Counted from the stretch's first letter, positions 1-9,372 are shown. The stretch: 64,000 nt of DNA from Oscillospiraceae bacterium (GCA_015065085.1 SVQW01000003.1:101637-165636); one strand, 5' to 3'. Made by a program: numbers and translations. Notes: a model not told the origin generated them from the sequence alone.

Positions 1-561
1 TCCGTCGAGACACAGTGTTCCGCACACATTAATGAATATACGGTAGTATTCATCGCGGGATATACCCGAATACATCACATCATTAAGTGCATGGAGTCCC
101 TCGAGAATAATTATTTCATTCTTTTTCGGCGTATATTTTTCGTAGTTGTCTATCCTTCTGCCGTTGGGAAAATCATATTTCGGGAGCATGACCGTATTTC
201 CGTTTAAAATCTGTTCAAGCGTGGTATGCAGAAGGTCAGTGTGAACATAAGAGAGACTTTCAAAGTCTGCCTTTCCGTCCTCGTCAAGCGGTCCGTCGGA
301 ATTATTGTGGAAAAAATCGTCAATGGATATGGTACGCACACTTATTCCGTACTTTGCAAGATTTCGGGTAAGCTTAAAGGAGCCTGTGGTTTTGCCTGCA
401 CATGAAGGACCCGCAAGACCGCAAAGCCTGACTCCCCTGCGCTCTGCTATTTCGTCGGCAATACTGTCAAGCCCGTTGTCAAAATTTTTTTCGCACCGGC
501 GAATATAATCGGAAAGCTGATTTTCTGTCATTGAGCATATTTTTGCACTATCAATATTCAT
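1..561 (-). CDS. Uridine kinase-like P-loop nucleoside kinase, 3' end off the window
   Basis: The open reading frame begins with ATG at 561 and runs off the left edge, giving 187 visible residues. A Walker A motif GLAGPSCAGKTT lies at about residues 50-61 and is followed by SIDDFF, the acidic segment seen in the uridine kinase/phosphoribulokinase family; LPKYDFPNGRR and IILEGLHAL further on also fit that family. The expected role is cytoplasmic phosphorylation of a nucleoside or related small molecule. It starts 21 bp after the hemZ stop codon and is probably the last visible member of the recJ-rel-dtd-hemZ operon. The roughly 50-residue N-terminal extension before the P-loop suggests a uridine-kinase-like protein rather than a canonical Udk. 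The exact substrate cannot be told from the sequence. Confidence 0.75.
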   Translation of the reverse strand, partial: MNIDSAKICSMTENQLSDYIRRCEKNFDNGLDSIADEIAERRGVRLCGLAGPSCAGKTTGSFKLTRNLAKYGISVRTISIDDFFHNNSDGPLDEDGKADFESLSYVHTDLLHTTLEQILNGNTVMLPKYDFPNGRRIDNYEKYTPKKNEIIILEGLHALNDVMYSGISRDEYYRIFINVCGTLCLDG

Positions 562-582
562 AACAAAACGCTCCCGTCAAAA

Positions 583-1995
583 TCATTTTATGTTACCGAG
601 AAAGCTTCTGAGGAATTCCTGCTTGCGCTGTGTTTTTTCCTTATCCTCTATGTACTGCTTTGGGTATTTGCAATCAAAAAAGCCTTCAGTGCGGTCTGAA
701 ACACGATCAGGGTACACCATTTTGGTAGCTCCCCCCGCTCCCAGCGCAACGGTAGAATTAAATTCGCTCATCATGCAGATATTGTAAACACACTCGAAAC
801 CTTGTTTGGTATAACCGATATTTTCAAGACCCGCCATAGCATTTTTCTGCTTATATAAATAATATGGGAAATATCCGTTTGTATGACACTTTTTTATGCT
901 TTCTCCGACAAGTGACGAAAGTCCGTCCGCCGTCCGCACAAAACCCTCCTCACGCAAAGCGGCGGAGTTTTTCACACAAAGTGTATGTATTGTAAGATTT
1001 TCAGGTGCGAGAGAAATAACATCCGACAAGCTTTTTTCAAAAGTATCATTTTCAAAGCCTGCAATAAGATCTGTGTTTATGGCGGGGATTCCCGCATTAC
1101 GTGCGATCTCAAATGCCGCAAAGTAATCCTCGGCAGTGTGTCTGCGCCCTACTGCCTTAAGCACATCGTTGTTTGTGGTTTGAGTATTTATACTGACACG
1201 ATTGACACCGTATGCCAGTGCCAACGCCATTTTTTCACGGGTGACGGTATCGGGTCTGCCCGCTTCAAGAGTGTATTCAATATTTCCGATATCAAACGAG
1301 CTTTTTATTGTACTCAGCAACTTTTCAAGCTGTTTTTCGTCCAGCACGGTGGGAGTGCCGCCGCCTATATATACAGTGTTAAGTGCAATATCCTTCATAA
1401 TTTCGGCAGTAGCCTTTATTTCCTCACAAAGTGCATCAAGATAGTCGGGTATAAGCTTAGCCATGCCTGCATCAGCCGAAATAAATGAGCAATATTTGCA
1501 TCTCGTTGGGCAGAACGGAATGGAAATATAAAGATTGTAGCTATTTGGGGGTAGTTTTTTTGCCGTTTCGTACTGAAAACTTCCAATATCGCTCACAAGA
1601 CTTGCTTTTTCGGTAGTAAGAAGGTAATTGTCACGTATTATCTGAGACGCATTTACTCCTCTTTCCAAAAGATTCAGATACAGTCTGACAGGCTTTACAC
1701 CGTCGATTATACCCCATTCGGGATAAAAACCGCACATTTGCGCCGCGGCACTGTAAAAAGCCCGGGTGGCACATATTACGTCTCTTTTTTCTGCAGGAAG
1801 AATACGGTCGATAAATAAAGGCTGATAATTTATATAGCTCTTTGTACCGTGAGTCAGCACAACACGCCAGCCCTCTACCATATACTCACATTGTACCCCT
1901 ACTCTGCCGTCGCTTATCATGTCAAAAAGGCGTTCGCCGTTATAACTGAATGAAAGCGAAAGCTGAATAAGGTGTTTATTTATAATTTCGTTCAT
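583..1995 (-). CDS. hemZ: Coproporphyrinogen dehydrogenase-type radical SAM protein HemZ
   Basis: The protein has 470 residues from ATG at 1995; an in-frame TTG at 2004 is possible but lies across the dtd stop. The radical-SAM cluster motif CPTRCKYC (CxxxCxxC) sits near residues 162-169 and is followed by YIGGGTPTVL, a typical HemN/HemZ segment. The first ~150 residues precede the radical-SAM barrel, which matches HemZ rather than HemN/HemW. HemZ-type proteins are oxygen-independent coproporphyrinogen III oxidase relatives in Firmicutes. The gene begins 1 bp after the dtd stop codon, so translation is probably coupled. No other haem genes are visible here, so the exact substrate is inferred from family resemblance. 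Confidence 0.85.
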   Translation of the reverse strand: MNEIINKHLIQLSLSFSYNGERLFDMISDGRVGVQCEYMVEGWRVVLTHGTKSYINYQPLFIDRILPAEKRDVICATRAFYSAAAQMCGFYPEWGIIDGVKPVRLYLNLLERGVNASQIIRDNYLLTTEKASLVSDIGSFQYETAKKLPPNSYNLYISIPFCPTRCKYCSFISADAGMAKLIPDYLDALCEEIKATAEIMKDIALNTVYIGGGTPTVLDEKQLEKLLSTIKSSFDIGNIEYTLEAGRPDTVTREKMALALAYGVNRVSINTQTTNNDVLKAVGRRHTAEDYFAAFEIARNAGIPAINTDLIAGFENDTFEKSLSDVISLAPENLTIHTLCVKNSAALREEGFVRTADGLSSLVGESIKKCHTNGYFPYYLYKQKNAMAGLENIGYTKQGFECVYNICMMSEFNSTVALGAGGATKMVYPDRVSDRTEGFFDCKYPKQYIEDKEKTQRKQEFLRSFLGNIK

Positions 1996-1996
1996 A

Positions 1997-2452
1997 TTAT
2001 GCAAGCTCTGAACTTTCTATAATAAATGTTACCGGACCGTCGGCGATCATATCTATTTCCATATCCGCTCCGAAAACACCCGTCTGTACGTTATTCACCT
2101 GTTCGCGGAGCAACCCGACAAAATATTCATACAAATGCTTTGCTTCGTCGGGCTTTGCGGCTTTCACAAAATCCGGACGTCTGCCCTTACGGCAATCACC
2201 GTAGAGGGTGAAGTTTGACACTGCCATAATATCGCCGTTTACGGCAAAATCGGTTATATTCAGATTCATTTTGCCGTTTAAATCCTCAAAAATGCGCAGT
2301 CCTGCAAGCTTATTCACCAGCTTTACGGCATCATTTTCGCAATCGCCCTCGCGCACGCCCACCAGCACCAGAAGTCCCCTGCCTGTTTCGGAAAAAGGCA
2401 CTCCGTCAGCTTTGAGCGAACATTTTTTAACTCTCTGAATTACAATTTTCAT
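1997..2452 (-). CDS. dtd: D-aminoacyl-tRNA deacylase
   Basis: This 151-residue protein matches the usual Dtd length. It starts MKIVIQRVKKCSLKADG, typical of the family, and carries the active-site region SNFTLYGDC (SQFTL-like motif, about residues 80-88) and the C-terminal GPVTFIIES motif. Dtd hydrolyses D-amino acids from mischarged tRNAs in the cytoplasm and is also known to act on glycyl-tRNA(Ala). ATG at 2452 has an AAGGA ribosome binding site. It lies 20 bp downstream of rel, a very common pairing (rel-dtd) in Firmicutes. Confidence 0.95.
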   Translation of the reverse strand: MKIVIQRVKKCSLKADGVPFSETGRGLLVLVGVREGDCENDAVKLVNKLAGLRIFEDLNGKMNLNITDFAVNGDIMAVSNFTLYGDCRKGRRPDFVKAAKPDEAKHLYEYFVGLLREQVNNVQTGVFGADMEIDMIADGPVTFIIESSELA

Positions 2453-2472
2453 AGCTTTATCCTTACGTAGTT

Positions 2473-4680
2473 TTACATATATCCTCTTACAACATCAATT
2501 ACGCCGTCAATCTTTCTCAGTCTCGACACAATAGAATTGAAATGGTCGGTGTTCTTGGTGTGCACCGCAATGGATATGTTTACATCGTCAGTTTCGTCCT
2601 TGACACGGCAGTTGATGGAGGTAATACCAACTCTCATTTCTGCAAGTGCCGAGGAAATAAGTGCAAGAAGCCCGATAGCATTATGCGCGAAAATATTTAT
2701 CATAACCTCGTAGTTAGCCTCGGTGTTATCACTTACCCCGCCCTCCCAGTGTGCAGCCAGCCATCGGTCTGCATTTTCGGGGTTTTTCATGCCGTTAACA
2801 GCGTTGGGGCAGTCTTTCTTATGGACGGATATGCCATAGCCCTTTGTAATAAATCCTATTATGCTGTCGCCCGGAAGCGGATTACAGCACTTGGCAAACT
2901 TGACCTGACAGTTATCCACACCGTCCACAATGACATTCGGACCATGTACCGAGTGCTTTGAGGGCTGAGGCTTTTGCTCAAAAATAGCAAAAGGCTCGGA
3001 TGCCGGCGCAGGCGGAACTACAACACGGTCGAATTCGTCCTTAAGCTTACGGCTTATTTTACTGAGCGCAAGACCGCCGTAGCCGATGGCATTGTAAAAG
3101 TCATCCACCTCGTAAAAGCCCTGGCGTTTGGAAACATTTTTTATTACCTCATTTTTCTGTGCCTCGGTAAAAGGAATATTATACTTTTTAAGTTCCTTAT
3201 CTATTTCATTCTTTGCTTCCGCAATATTCTCAGTACGCTTCTCACGCTTGAACCACTGGCGTATTTTATTTTTCGCCTCGCTGGTCTTAACTATTTTAAG
3301 CCAGTCGCGGTTAGGTCCCTTGGATGCGGAGGATGTTATTACCGACACAATCTGACCCGTCTGCAAAACAGTATCTATGGGCACTATCATACCGTTTATT
3401 TTTGCGCCCACCATTTTATTGCCGACCTCGGAATGAATGGCATAAGCAAAGTCAATGGTATTGGCACCGTTGGGAAGATTTATAACGTCGCCCTTTGGAG
3501 TAAAAACAAAGGTTTCGTCACCGAAAAGGTCAACCTTGAGAGGACGCAGATATTCATCGGGGTCCTCAGAGTCTTTTTCGGTTTCGATAAGCGTACGTAT
3601 CCAGGCAAGCTTTTCCGCCATGTTCTTTTTATCCGTAACGCCGTCCTTATACTTCCAGTGTGCCGCAATACCGTATTCCGCAGTTCTGTGCATTTCCCAG
3701 GTACGTATCTGTACCTCAAAGGGAATACCGTCACGTCCGATAACGGTGGTATGCAAAGAGCGGTACATATTGGGCTTGGGCGTGGAGATGTAGTCTTTGA
3801 ATCTGCCCGGCATGGAATTGAACATTTCATGAATAATACCCAAAACCGTATAACACTCAAGCTCTGTGTCAACAAGTATTCTTATAGCATAGAAATCGTA
3901 TATTTCGTCAAAAGACTTGTTTTGATTGTACATCTTTTTGTAGATGCTGTAAATGGTCTTTACTCTGCCCTCCATGCCGAACTTTATGTGCTGTTCGTGC
4001 ATTTTTTCGGACAGCATGCTCTGCGCACGCTCCAGAAAGCCTCTGTTGGCACCGTACTTTTTGTCTATATCCTGTCTGACCTCTTCATAGCCTATGGGGT
4101 CAAGATAGCGTATAGCAAGCATTTCCAATTCCTGCTTTATTTTCTGGATACCGAGCCGGTGCGCGAGAGGCGCATAAACATGCATGGTTTCCAGTGCAAT
4201 GGAGCGCTGTTTATCCTCCTTGTGCGAGCTGAGAGTGCGCATATTGTGAAGTCTGTCACACAGCTTTATGAAAATGACGCGCAGGTCCTTGGACATAGCC
4301 AGGAACATTTTTCTCAGGTTTTCTATGTGTTCCTCTTCTTTATCGTCAAAGGGTATGGCTACAAGCTTTGTAAGACCGTCTACAAGCTCGGCAACCTCGG
4401 GGCCAAACTTCTTTTTTATCTGTTCAATATCAACTTTATCACCGCAGTCCTCCACGGTATCGTGAAGCAATGCGGCACAAATAGAATCGGTGTCAAGCTG
4501 AAGGCTTGCCACTATCTCCGCCACTGCAACGGGATGAACTATATACGGTTCTCCGGATTTTCTGAACTGTCCGTCATGCAGTATTTTGGCATATTCGTAC
4601 GCCTGCATTATTTTTTCAAAATCATAGCTGTAGCCTGTTGCCGCCAGCTTTGACATAAGATTGGAAATGTTATCAGCCAA
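2473..4680 (-). CDS. rel: Bifunctional (p)ppGpp synthetase/hydrolase (Rel/RelA/SpoT)
   Basis: The 735-residue length is typical for a long RSH enzyme. In order: an N-terminal HD hydrolase domain with intact HP (49-50) and HDTVED (73-78); the synthetase domain with GRFKDYISTPKPNMYRSLHT and EVQIRTWEMHRTAEYG; a TGS domain (FVFTPKGDVINLPNGAN, around 390-450); a conserved Cys region with AKCCNPLPGD and KKDCPN; and a C-terminal ACT domain (NAIGLLALISSALAE). Both activities look intact, so the enzyme should make and degrade (p)ppGpp in the stringent response. The start is TTG at 4680, supported by AGAGGTG six to seven bases upstream and only 12 bp from the recJ stop. It is the second gene of the recJ operon. 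Confidence 0.95.
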   Translation of the reverse strand: MADNISNLMSKLAATGYSYDFEKIMQAYEYAKILHDGQFRKSGEPYIVHPVAVAEIVASLQLDTDSICAALLHDTVEDCGDKVDIEQIKKKFGPEVAELVDGLTKLVAIPFDDKEEEHIENLRKMFLAMSKDLRVIFIKLCDRLHNMRTLSSHKEDKQRSIALETMHVYAPLAHRLGIQKIKQELEMLAIRYLDPIGYEEVRQDIDKKYGANRGFLERAQSMLSEKMHEQHIKFGMEGRVKTIYSIYKKMYNQNKSFDEIYDFYAIRILVDTELECYTVLGIIHEMFNSMPGRFKDYISTPKPNMYRSLHTTVIGRDGIPFEVQIRTWEMHRTAEYGIAAHWKYKDGVTDKKNMAEKLAWIRTLIETEKDSEDPDEYLRPLKVDLFGDETFVFTPKGDVINLPNGANTIDFAYAIHSEVGNKMVGAKINGMIVPIDTVLQTGQIVSVITSSASKGPNRDWLKIVKTSEAKNKIRQWFKREKRTENIAEAKNEIDKELKKYNIPFTEAQKNEVIKNVSKRQGFYEVDDFYNAIGYGGLALSKISRKLKDEFDRVVVPPAPASEPFAIFEQKPQPSKHSVHGPNVIVDGVDNCQVKFAKCCNPLPGDSIIGFITKGYGISVHKKDCPNAVNGMKNPENADRWLAAHWEGGVSDNTEANYEVMINIFAHNAIGLLALISSALAEMRVGITSINCRVKDETDDVNISIAVHTKNTDHFNSIVSRLRKIDGVIDVVRGYM

Positions 4681-4692
4681 GAGCTACACCTC

Positions 4693-6843
4693 TCATTCTA
4701 TTACCGTATCTGACGCCCGTGCACGCATGGCGCGCAGTTTTGATGAATTATCCAGCGGTGTTTTGGCGGTATACGGATTTATTCTTATGTTGCGTATTTC
4801 CAATGCTCCGCCTTCCGGCGCTGAGCAGGTTATTATTCCCAACTCATCCAGAACATCCACCGCAATAAATAATTTATGCAAATCAAAGCGTTTTGGGCTT
4901 TTCTGCGAAAGCATACGGCATACGTAGGTCAGATCAACCGTTTCACCCTCCGTCCGCACAAGACGGCACAGTGCGGAATATACATCCTTGAAGTCCTCAC
5001 GGCCGGGGATACTGAGCTGATTTATGGGACATGCCGAATCGTTTTCACACTTGAGATACGCTTGCTTTTTAAACTCGAAATACTCCGTCAGCGACGAGGA
5101 AAGACGTATATCCCGTATTATAAACTGCAACTGCTTCTGGTTTTGGAAATTATTTATATCAAGATTGCAAGCTATATCTACTCTGTCGCCCGCAAGATAT
5201 TTGAGCGAAGTACTGGGCATTCCGAAAAACAAAGCATTAATAGTCATATCTCCGTTCTGAAGAAGCAGTTTTGTATGCTTATTCTCGGCAAGCGGAGTAA
5301 TACTTACAATGGATGCTCCCGAAAAATACAACAGCGGAACAGGGTTCGCACAGCCGTACGGCTCGAGTGCGTTTATTTCATCCATGGTTTTGAAGTTCAC
5401 ATCGTCCTTGCGTATCTCGCAGTCAATGGTTATGGTCTTTGTCAACATTTCGGGAGTCAGAATACTTCGTGCATAATCGTTTATCTTTTTCTTGAATGCG
5501 GCAAGATTTGCCCTTTCTATGGAAAGCCCCGCCGCAAGCTCATGTCCGCCGTACTTCATAAGCAAATCGGAGCAGTGGGTAAGTGCCTTGTTAAGATCAA
5601 GACCTTTTATGCTTCTTCCCGAGCCTTTACCTATCTCAACACCGCCCTCTATGCCCTCGTTTTTGAAGGAAATAAGAATGGACGGCAGGTTGTACCTCTC
5701 GGTAAGGCGGGAAGCAACTATTCCGATAACACCGTGATGCCAGGTATCGTCATCCAGTATGATAACACGGTCATGCTCAAAATCGTGCTCCTGTTCAATT
5801 TTCGCGACCGCGCCTTCAATAATATCATTTTCCACAAGCTGGCGCTGTTTGTTTGTAGCACACAGCTCCTGAGCGATTTCCTTGGCTAACATAATATCAT
5901 CTGCCAGGAACAGTTCAACAGCACGCACTGCATTGCCGATACGCCCTGCGGCATTTATTCTGGGAGCTATAATAAATCCAATGGCAGCCGAGGTTATTTT
6001 ACGGCTTTTGCCCTTATAGTTGTTTACGCCCGATTCTTCAATCAAAGCCTTAAGACCGAGGTTGGCGGTATGCTCGATACGTTCAAGTCCCGCTCCGACA
6101 ATCACACGGTTTTCGCTCATAATGGGCATAACGTCGGCAATAGTACCAATGGCAACAAGGTCGCCGTATTCATCGCATATTTTATTAACTGTTTCCAACG
6201 CACTGCGTGCAAAGAAAACCTCATCCAGTGCGCACAAAAGCTTAAATACCACTCCCACACCCGCCAGCTCCTTGAAGGGATATTTGCAGTCGGGACGCTT
6301 GGGGTTTATAACAGCGCAGGCATCGGGAAGAACCTCACGGCATTCGTGATGATCGGTTACAATGGTATCCACACCGCAATCCAGTGCAAACCTGACCTCA
6401 TCCAAAGCGGTTATACCTGTATCCACCGTTATTATCAATTTTCCGCCACGCTGTGAAAAGCTTTTTATTACCGTATCGTTAAGTCCATAGCCCTCGCCGG
6501 TACGGCTGGGAATGTAATACTCCGCATTTGCACCGATAGAGCACAGATATTTATACAGCACTGTGGTGGAGGTTACGCCGTCTACGTCATAATCACCGTA
6601 TATCATGACCTTTTCACGGCTGTGGACAGCCTTTATAATACGGTCTACGGCTGTTTTCATGTCTTTCATGATAAAGGCGTTGAAAAAATTGTTGTAACGC
6701 TTATTAAGGAACTTTACAGCCTCATCGCAGGTTTTTATACCGCGGTTCGCCAATATTACGGCAGTGGTATGCTGAAGTCCCAGTGTAGCCTCAAGCTCTT
6801 CCACCAGACCCTCATCGTATTCTCTTATAATCCACTTTTTCAT
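4693..6843 (-). CDS. recJ: Single-stranded-DNA-specific exonuclease RecJ
   Basis: The 716-residue protein carries the DHH-family metal motifs: DYDVDGVTST (about 82-91), a VDTGI segment, TDHHEC (the DHH motif) and the DHHA1 motif GGHELAAGLS near residue 435; PRINAAGR is also characteristic. RecJ degrades single-stranded DNA 5' to 3' in recombination and mismatch repair. It is longer than the ~570-residue minimal form, with a C-terminal extension of the Firmicutes type. This is the first gene of a minus-strand operon (recJ-rel-dtd-hemZ-kinase), with a sigma-A-like promoter directly upstream. The ATG is preceded by GGGGTGG. Confidence 0.93.
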   Translation of the reverse strand: MKKWIIREYDEGLVEELEATLGLQHTTAVILANRGIKTCDEAVKFLNKRYNNFFNAFIMKDMKTAVDRIIKAVHSREKVMIYGDYDVDGVTSTTVLYKYLCSIGANAEYYIPSRTGEGYGLNDTVIKSFSQRGGKLIITVDTGITALDEVRFALDCGVDTIVTDHHECREVLPDACAVINPKRPDCKYPFKELAGVGVVFKLLCALDEVFFARSALETVNKICDEYGDLVAIGTIADVMPIMSENRVIVGAGLERIEHTANLGLKALIEESGVNNYKGKSRKITSAAIGFIIAPRINAAGRIGNAVRAVELFLADDIMLAKEIAQELCATNKQRQLVENDIIEGAVAKIEQEHDFEHDRVIILDDDTWHHGVIGIVASRLTERYNLPSILISFKNEGIEGGVEIGKGSGRSIKGLDLNKALTHCSDLLMKYGGHELAAGLSIERANLAAFKKKINDYARSILTPEMLTKTITIDCEIRKDDVNFKTMDEINALEPYGCANPVPLLYFSGASIVSITPLAENKHTKLLLQNGDMTINALFFGMPSTSLKYLAGDRVDIACNLDINNFQNQKQLQFIIRDIRLSSSLTEYFEFKKQAYLKCENDSACPINQLSIPGREDFKDVYSALCRLVRTEGETVDLTYVCRMLSQKSPKRFDLHKLFIAVDVLDELGIITCSAPEGGALEIRNIRINPYTAKTPLDNSSKLRAMRARASDTVIE

Positions 6844-6855
6844 AATACCACCCCA

Positions 6856-6896
6856 GTGTAAATAGTTATTAATATAATATTATATAGTATTTACAC
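6856..6896. promoter_or_regulatory. Interrupted palindrome over the recJ promoter
   Basis: Perfect 9-bp arms GTGTAAATA (6856-6864) and TATTTACAC (6888-6896), separated by 23 AT-rich bases, span the -10 box of the recJ promoter. The placement is typical of a repressor operator. The neighbouring XRE regulator is an obvious but untested candidate. Confidence 0.45.
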
Positions 6897-6907
6897 AAAA
6901 ATTACAA
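6879..6907 (-). promoter_or_regulatory. Sigma-A-type promoter of the recJ-rel operon
   Basis: On the minus strand TTGTAA (6907-6902), a 17-bp spacer and a perfect TATAAT (6884-6879) lie about 35 bp upstream of the recJ start codon. Confidence 0.7.
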
Positions 6908-6938
6908 GAACATTTCGTAAACAAAGTGCCCCAAACCT

Positions 6939-6980
6939 ATAAACAAAGGCTGTGCATCATGTTGCACAGCCTTTGTTTAT
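6939..6980 (-). terminator. Rho-independent terminator after the XRE regulator gene
   Basis: Stem ATAAACAAAGGCTGTGCA (6939-6956) pairs perfectly with 6963-6980 across a six-base loop. It sits 14 bp past the stop codon of the XRE gene and upstream of the recJ promoter, so it separates the two transcription units. A and T runs on the two sides could make it work in both directions. Confidence 0.8.
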
Positions 6981-6993
6981 ATCTCGTTCCGGC

Positions 6994-7308
6994 TCAGCCA
7001 GTCAATAAATCCGTACAGAAAACCTGCTTTCTTTTATCAAGCGAAGCAATCTTTTGGCTTATAGCAGGTGTAATTTCGGTTTTTTCAAGCTCATTCACAG
7101 CTCCTATAAGAATTCTGTCGGGTGTGGTTTTAAGCACCTCGCATATCCGCATAAGCACATCAATACTGGGTATAGAGCGTGCCGTTTCTATATTTAACAA
7201 GTACTTGTCCGACAGCTCCGCCATTTCATTTACCTGCCACTGCTTAAGACCCAGTTCCTTTCGGCGCGCCGCTATTCTTTTTCCGACCTCTTTATAGTTT
7301 ACGTACAT
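6994..7308 (-). CDS. Small XRE-family helix-turn-helix regulator
   Basis: A 104-residue protein whose residues ~6-62 form a Cro/C1-type HTH: VGKRIAARRKELGLKQWQVN followed by MAELSDKYLLNIETARSIPS and a third helix. The ~40-residue tail has no recognisable sensor domain. Its own upstream region carries an interrupted palindrome (7350-7380) that could be an autoregulatory operator, and the divergence from recJ is protected by a terminator. The regulated genes are unknown. It could be a remnant phage-type repressor or a chromosomal sporulation/stress regulator. Confidence 0.8.
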   Translation of the reverse strand: MYVNYKEVGKRIAARRKELGLKQWQVNEMAELSDKYLLNIETARSIPSIDVLMRICEVLKTTPDRILIGAVNELEKTEITPAISQKIASLDKRKQVFCTDLLTG

Positions 7309-7349
7309 AATACCGTTACCTCACATTTTTTCTTCAAGGTAATTTTATA

Positions 7350-7380
7350 TTATGATAGCCCCAAATCAAACTTATCATAA
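7350..7380. promoter_or_regulatory. Interrupted palindrome upstream of the XRE gene
   Basis: Perfect 8-bp arms TTATGATA (7350-7357) and TATCATAA (7373-7380) with a 15-bp spacer lie 42-72 bp upstream of the XRE start, over a possible minus-strand promoter (TTGATT-16-TAAAAT). An autoregulatory operator is the simplest reading. Confidence 0.4.
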
Positions 7381-7518
7381 GTAGTTTTTCATCTTTACAT
7401 AAGAATTTACACACGTTATAATAAGTTTATCCACTATAAATGCGAAAAGTACGAGGCTCTACAATGATTGATATAATATTTAAGCGAAGAAAAATCATCG
7501 AAACCGCCGTGTTGTCAC

Positions 7519-8505
7519 TTAATCATTGAACACACGCGGAGGATAGCTTTGCTTGTCGGAAACTACCATTTGCAGTATTTCATCAAAGCTCTTCCACTCA
7601 AGAACATCGGAATAAAACTCATTAATGCGACGTGCCGTTTCATCCAGTGCGCGCATACCCGTCATAAGCCCGTTGGACATAAGGCTCTGCCAGTGGGTTA
7701 TGAGAATTACCCACGAGCCGTTGTTTATAATATCAACTATTTCGCCCGACTTGCCGTCTGCGGTTATAAGCTTGTCCACAACGGAATTGAGATATTCGTC
7801 ATCATTGCGAGGGGTGTCGATTGTCTCCCAGAAACGGTCATGCGCAATGGCAGGTATGGAAACTACGCAACGGTCATCCTCCTCCAGCGCTATCCAGGGC
7901 TTTGCATTTTTTACGCCTCTGAGATTACGCAGGAAGTACCAGGCGTTTTTCTTTCCGCTGACCTGATATACCGCCTGAGAAATTGCCGCAACATACTCCT
8001 CTTCCACCTCTATACCCGTTCTCCATGGGGAGGTTATTCCGCAGGAATCTATACCAACCTCCTTCAGGAGCCTGAGCGCATGCGCGATATAAGGAGTAAG
8101 GGTCGTTCTGTCCTGTTCTTTCGCCCAATCGTCCTCACGCAAAGCAAGTGCTTTTCCCGTGGATATATCCACCGCCATGTTGTGGGACAGAATTTCGGGT
8201 CCGATGGCAAAGCGTGGGGCTAAATGTTTTTTTGCCATATCCAGCCATTCCGCCACCTTTTCATATTCAACACCGTCAATACCATTAACTATGTCACCGC
8301 GGTTTCCCGGCATGGGAACTACACTGAATTTACCTTTGATATTTCTTTTTTCAACAATATCGCAGAACATTTCCATGGTTTTATTATCGTAATACTCGAT
8401 TACGGGACGTCCGTCCTCGGTAAAGCCTGTTTTATGGTGGGCATGATATACCGAGACACAGGGTGCCGGATCGTCAATTATAATTGAAACAGGTATTTTT
8501 TTCAT
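7519..8505 (-). CDS. Polysaccharide-deacetylase-fold protein of unknown substrate
   Basis: This 328-residue protein has an AAGGAG ribosome binding site before ATG at 8505. It begins IPVSIIIDDPAPCVSVYHAHH, then has GKFSVVPMPGNRGD, EILSHNMAVD and, near the C-terminus, WVILITHWQSLMS. The order (acidic pair on the first strand, His residues on later strands) resembles NodB-like/polysaccharide deacetylase barrels, but the canonical HxxxH motif is not clear, so catalysis is uncertain. There is no signal peptide. It lies 10 bp after ymdB in the same orientation and is probably cotranscribed. The related deacetylase gene at 11042-12358 is in the same run of genes. Confidence 0.5.
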   Translation of the reverse strand: MKKIPVSIIIDDPAPCVSVYHAHHKTGFTEDGRPVIEYYDNKTMEMFCDIVEKRNIKGKFSVVPMPGNRGDIVNGIDGVEYEKVAEWLDMAKKHLAPRFAIGPEILSHNMAVDISTGKALALREDDWAKEQDRTTLTPYIAHALRLLKEVGIDSCGITSPWRTGIEVEEEYVAAISQAVYQVSGKKNAWYFLRNLRGVKNAKPWIALEEDDRCVVSIPAIAHDRFWETIDTPRNDDEYLNSVVDKLITADGKSGEIVDIINNGSWVILITHWQSLMSNGLMTGMRALDETARRINEFYSDVLEWKSFDEILQMVVSDKQSYPPRVFND

Positions 8506-8515
8506 GATAAACTCC

Positions 8516-9295
8516 TTAATTTGATATAATTTTTAAATCTGTTATGCATTTTTTATCGGTATCAATAGAAAAAAGCGCCGCGTTCAAAGTGCAAGGTGTG
8601 TCTGCTACCTCAAATCGCTGAGGCATACCGGTAAGGAACTTACGTATAATTATTTCTTTTTTTATGCCCAGCACCGAGTCATGAGGACCTGTCATTCCAA
8701 TATCGGTAATGTAGCCCGTTCCGCCCGGCAGAATGCGTAAATCAGCCGTCCGGACATGAGTGTGAGTGCCGAAAATGATATTGATTTTACCATCGAAAAA
8801 GTTGCCGAACGCCACCTTTTCACTGGTCGCCTCGGCGTGAAAATCACATATCGAAAAGTCATATCTCCCCTTTTCGTGCTCCAAAATCCGCTGTGCCGTT
8901 TCAAAGGGACACGCAAGAGGTTCCATAAACACACGTCCCATAAGGGAAATAACCAGTATTTTATAGCCATTTATGTTTTTAACGGTGTATCCCTGGCCGG
9001 GGCAGCCGGCAGGATAATTGGCAGGGCGAAGCACATCGTCATGGCATTCCAGGTAATTCTGCATTTCGTTTCTCTTCCAGGTATGGTTGCCGCCTGTCAC
9101 CACATCGGCTCCGCAGGTCAGAAGAACATCTGCTCCGTCGGGGTCGGTGCTGTTATACTTTCCACAGTTCTCACCATTGACAATAACCATATCTGCTTTA
9201 TGGGAGGAGCGTATTTTCCACAAATTATTTTTTATAAATTCTTTGCCGTTTTCTCCCACCACATCGCCCACACAAAGTATATTTATTATACTCAT
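8516..9295 (-). CDS. ymdB: YmdB-family metallophosphoesterase (2',3'-cNMP phosphodiesterase)
   Basis: The 259-residue length fits the TIGR00282/YmdB family. Metal-binding motifs are visible in order: GDVVGENG (residue ~9), VNGENCG, TGGNHTW (~70-76), DFHAEATSEK (~150) and GTHTHVRTAD (~176). In Bacillus YmdB is a phosphodiesterase that affects biofilm versus motility decisions; this role is from family knowledge. The start codon ATG at 9295 has a distant AAGGA. It is separated from the upstream cyclophilin gene by 248 bp of hairpins and direct repeats. Confidence 0.88.
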   Translation of the reverse strand: MSIINILCVGDVVGENGKEFIKNNLWKIRSSHKADMVIVNGENCGKYNSTDPDGADVLLTCGADVVTGGNHTWKRNEMQNYLECHDDVLRPANYPAGCPGQGYTVKNINGYKILVISLMGRVFMEPLACPFETAQRILEHEKGRYDFSICDFHAEATSEKVAFGNFFDGKINIIFGTHTHVRTADLRILPGGTGYITDIGMTGPHDSVLGIKKEIIIRKFLTGMPQRFEVADTPCTLNAALFSIDTDKKCITDLKIISN

Positions 9296-9372
9296 TTACT
9301 GTCCGTCCTTGTAATTAATTGTCGAAAAAACGCGTTCAAACAAAGCTTCTTGAATCAGCTCTGTGTTCATGG

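Noticed and set aside
2974..4653. A 559-residue plus-strand frame
   Set aside because: It is the complement of the rel coding sequence; the amino-acid pattern has no domain and rel is unmistakable on the other strand.
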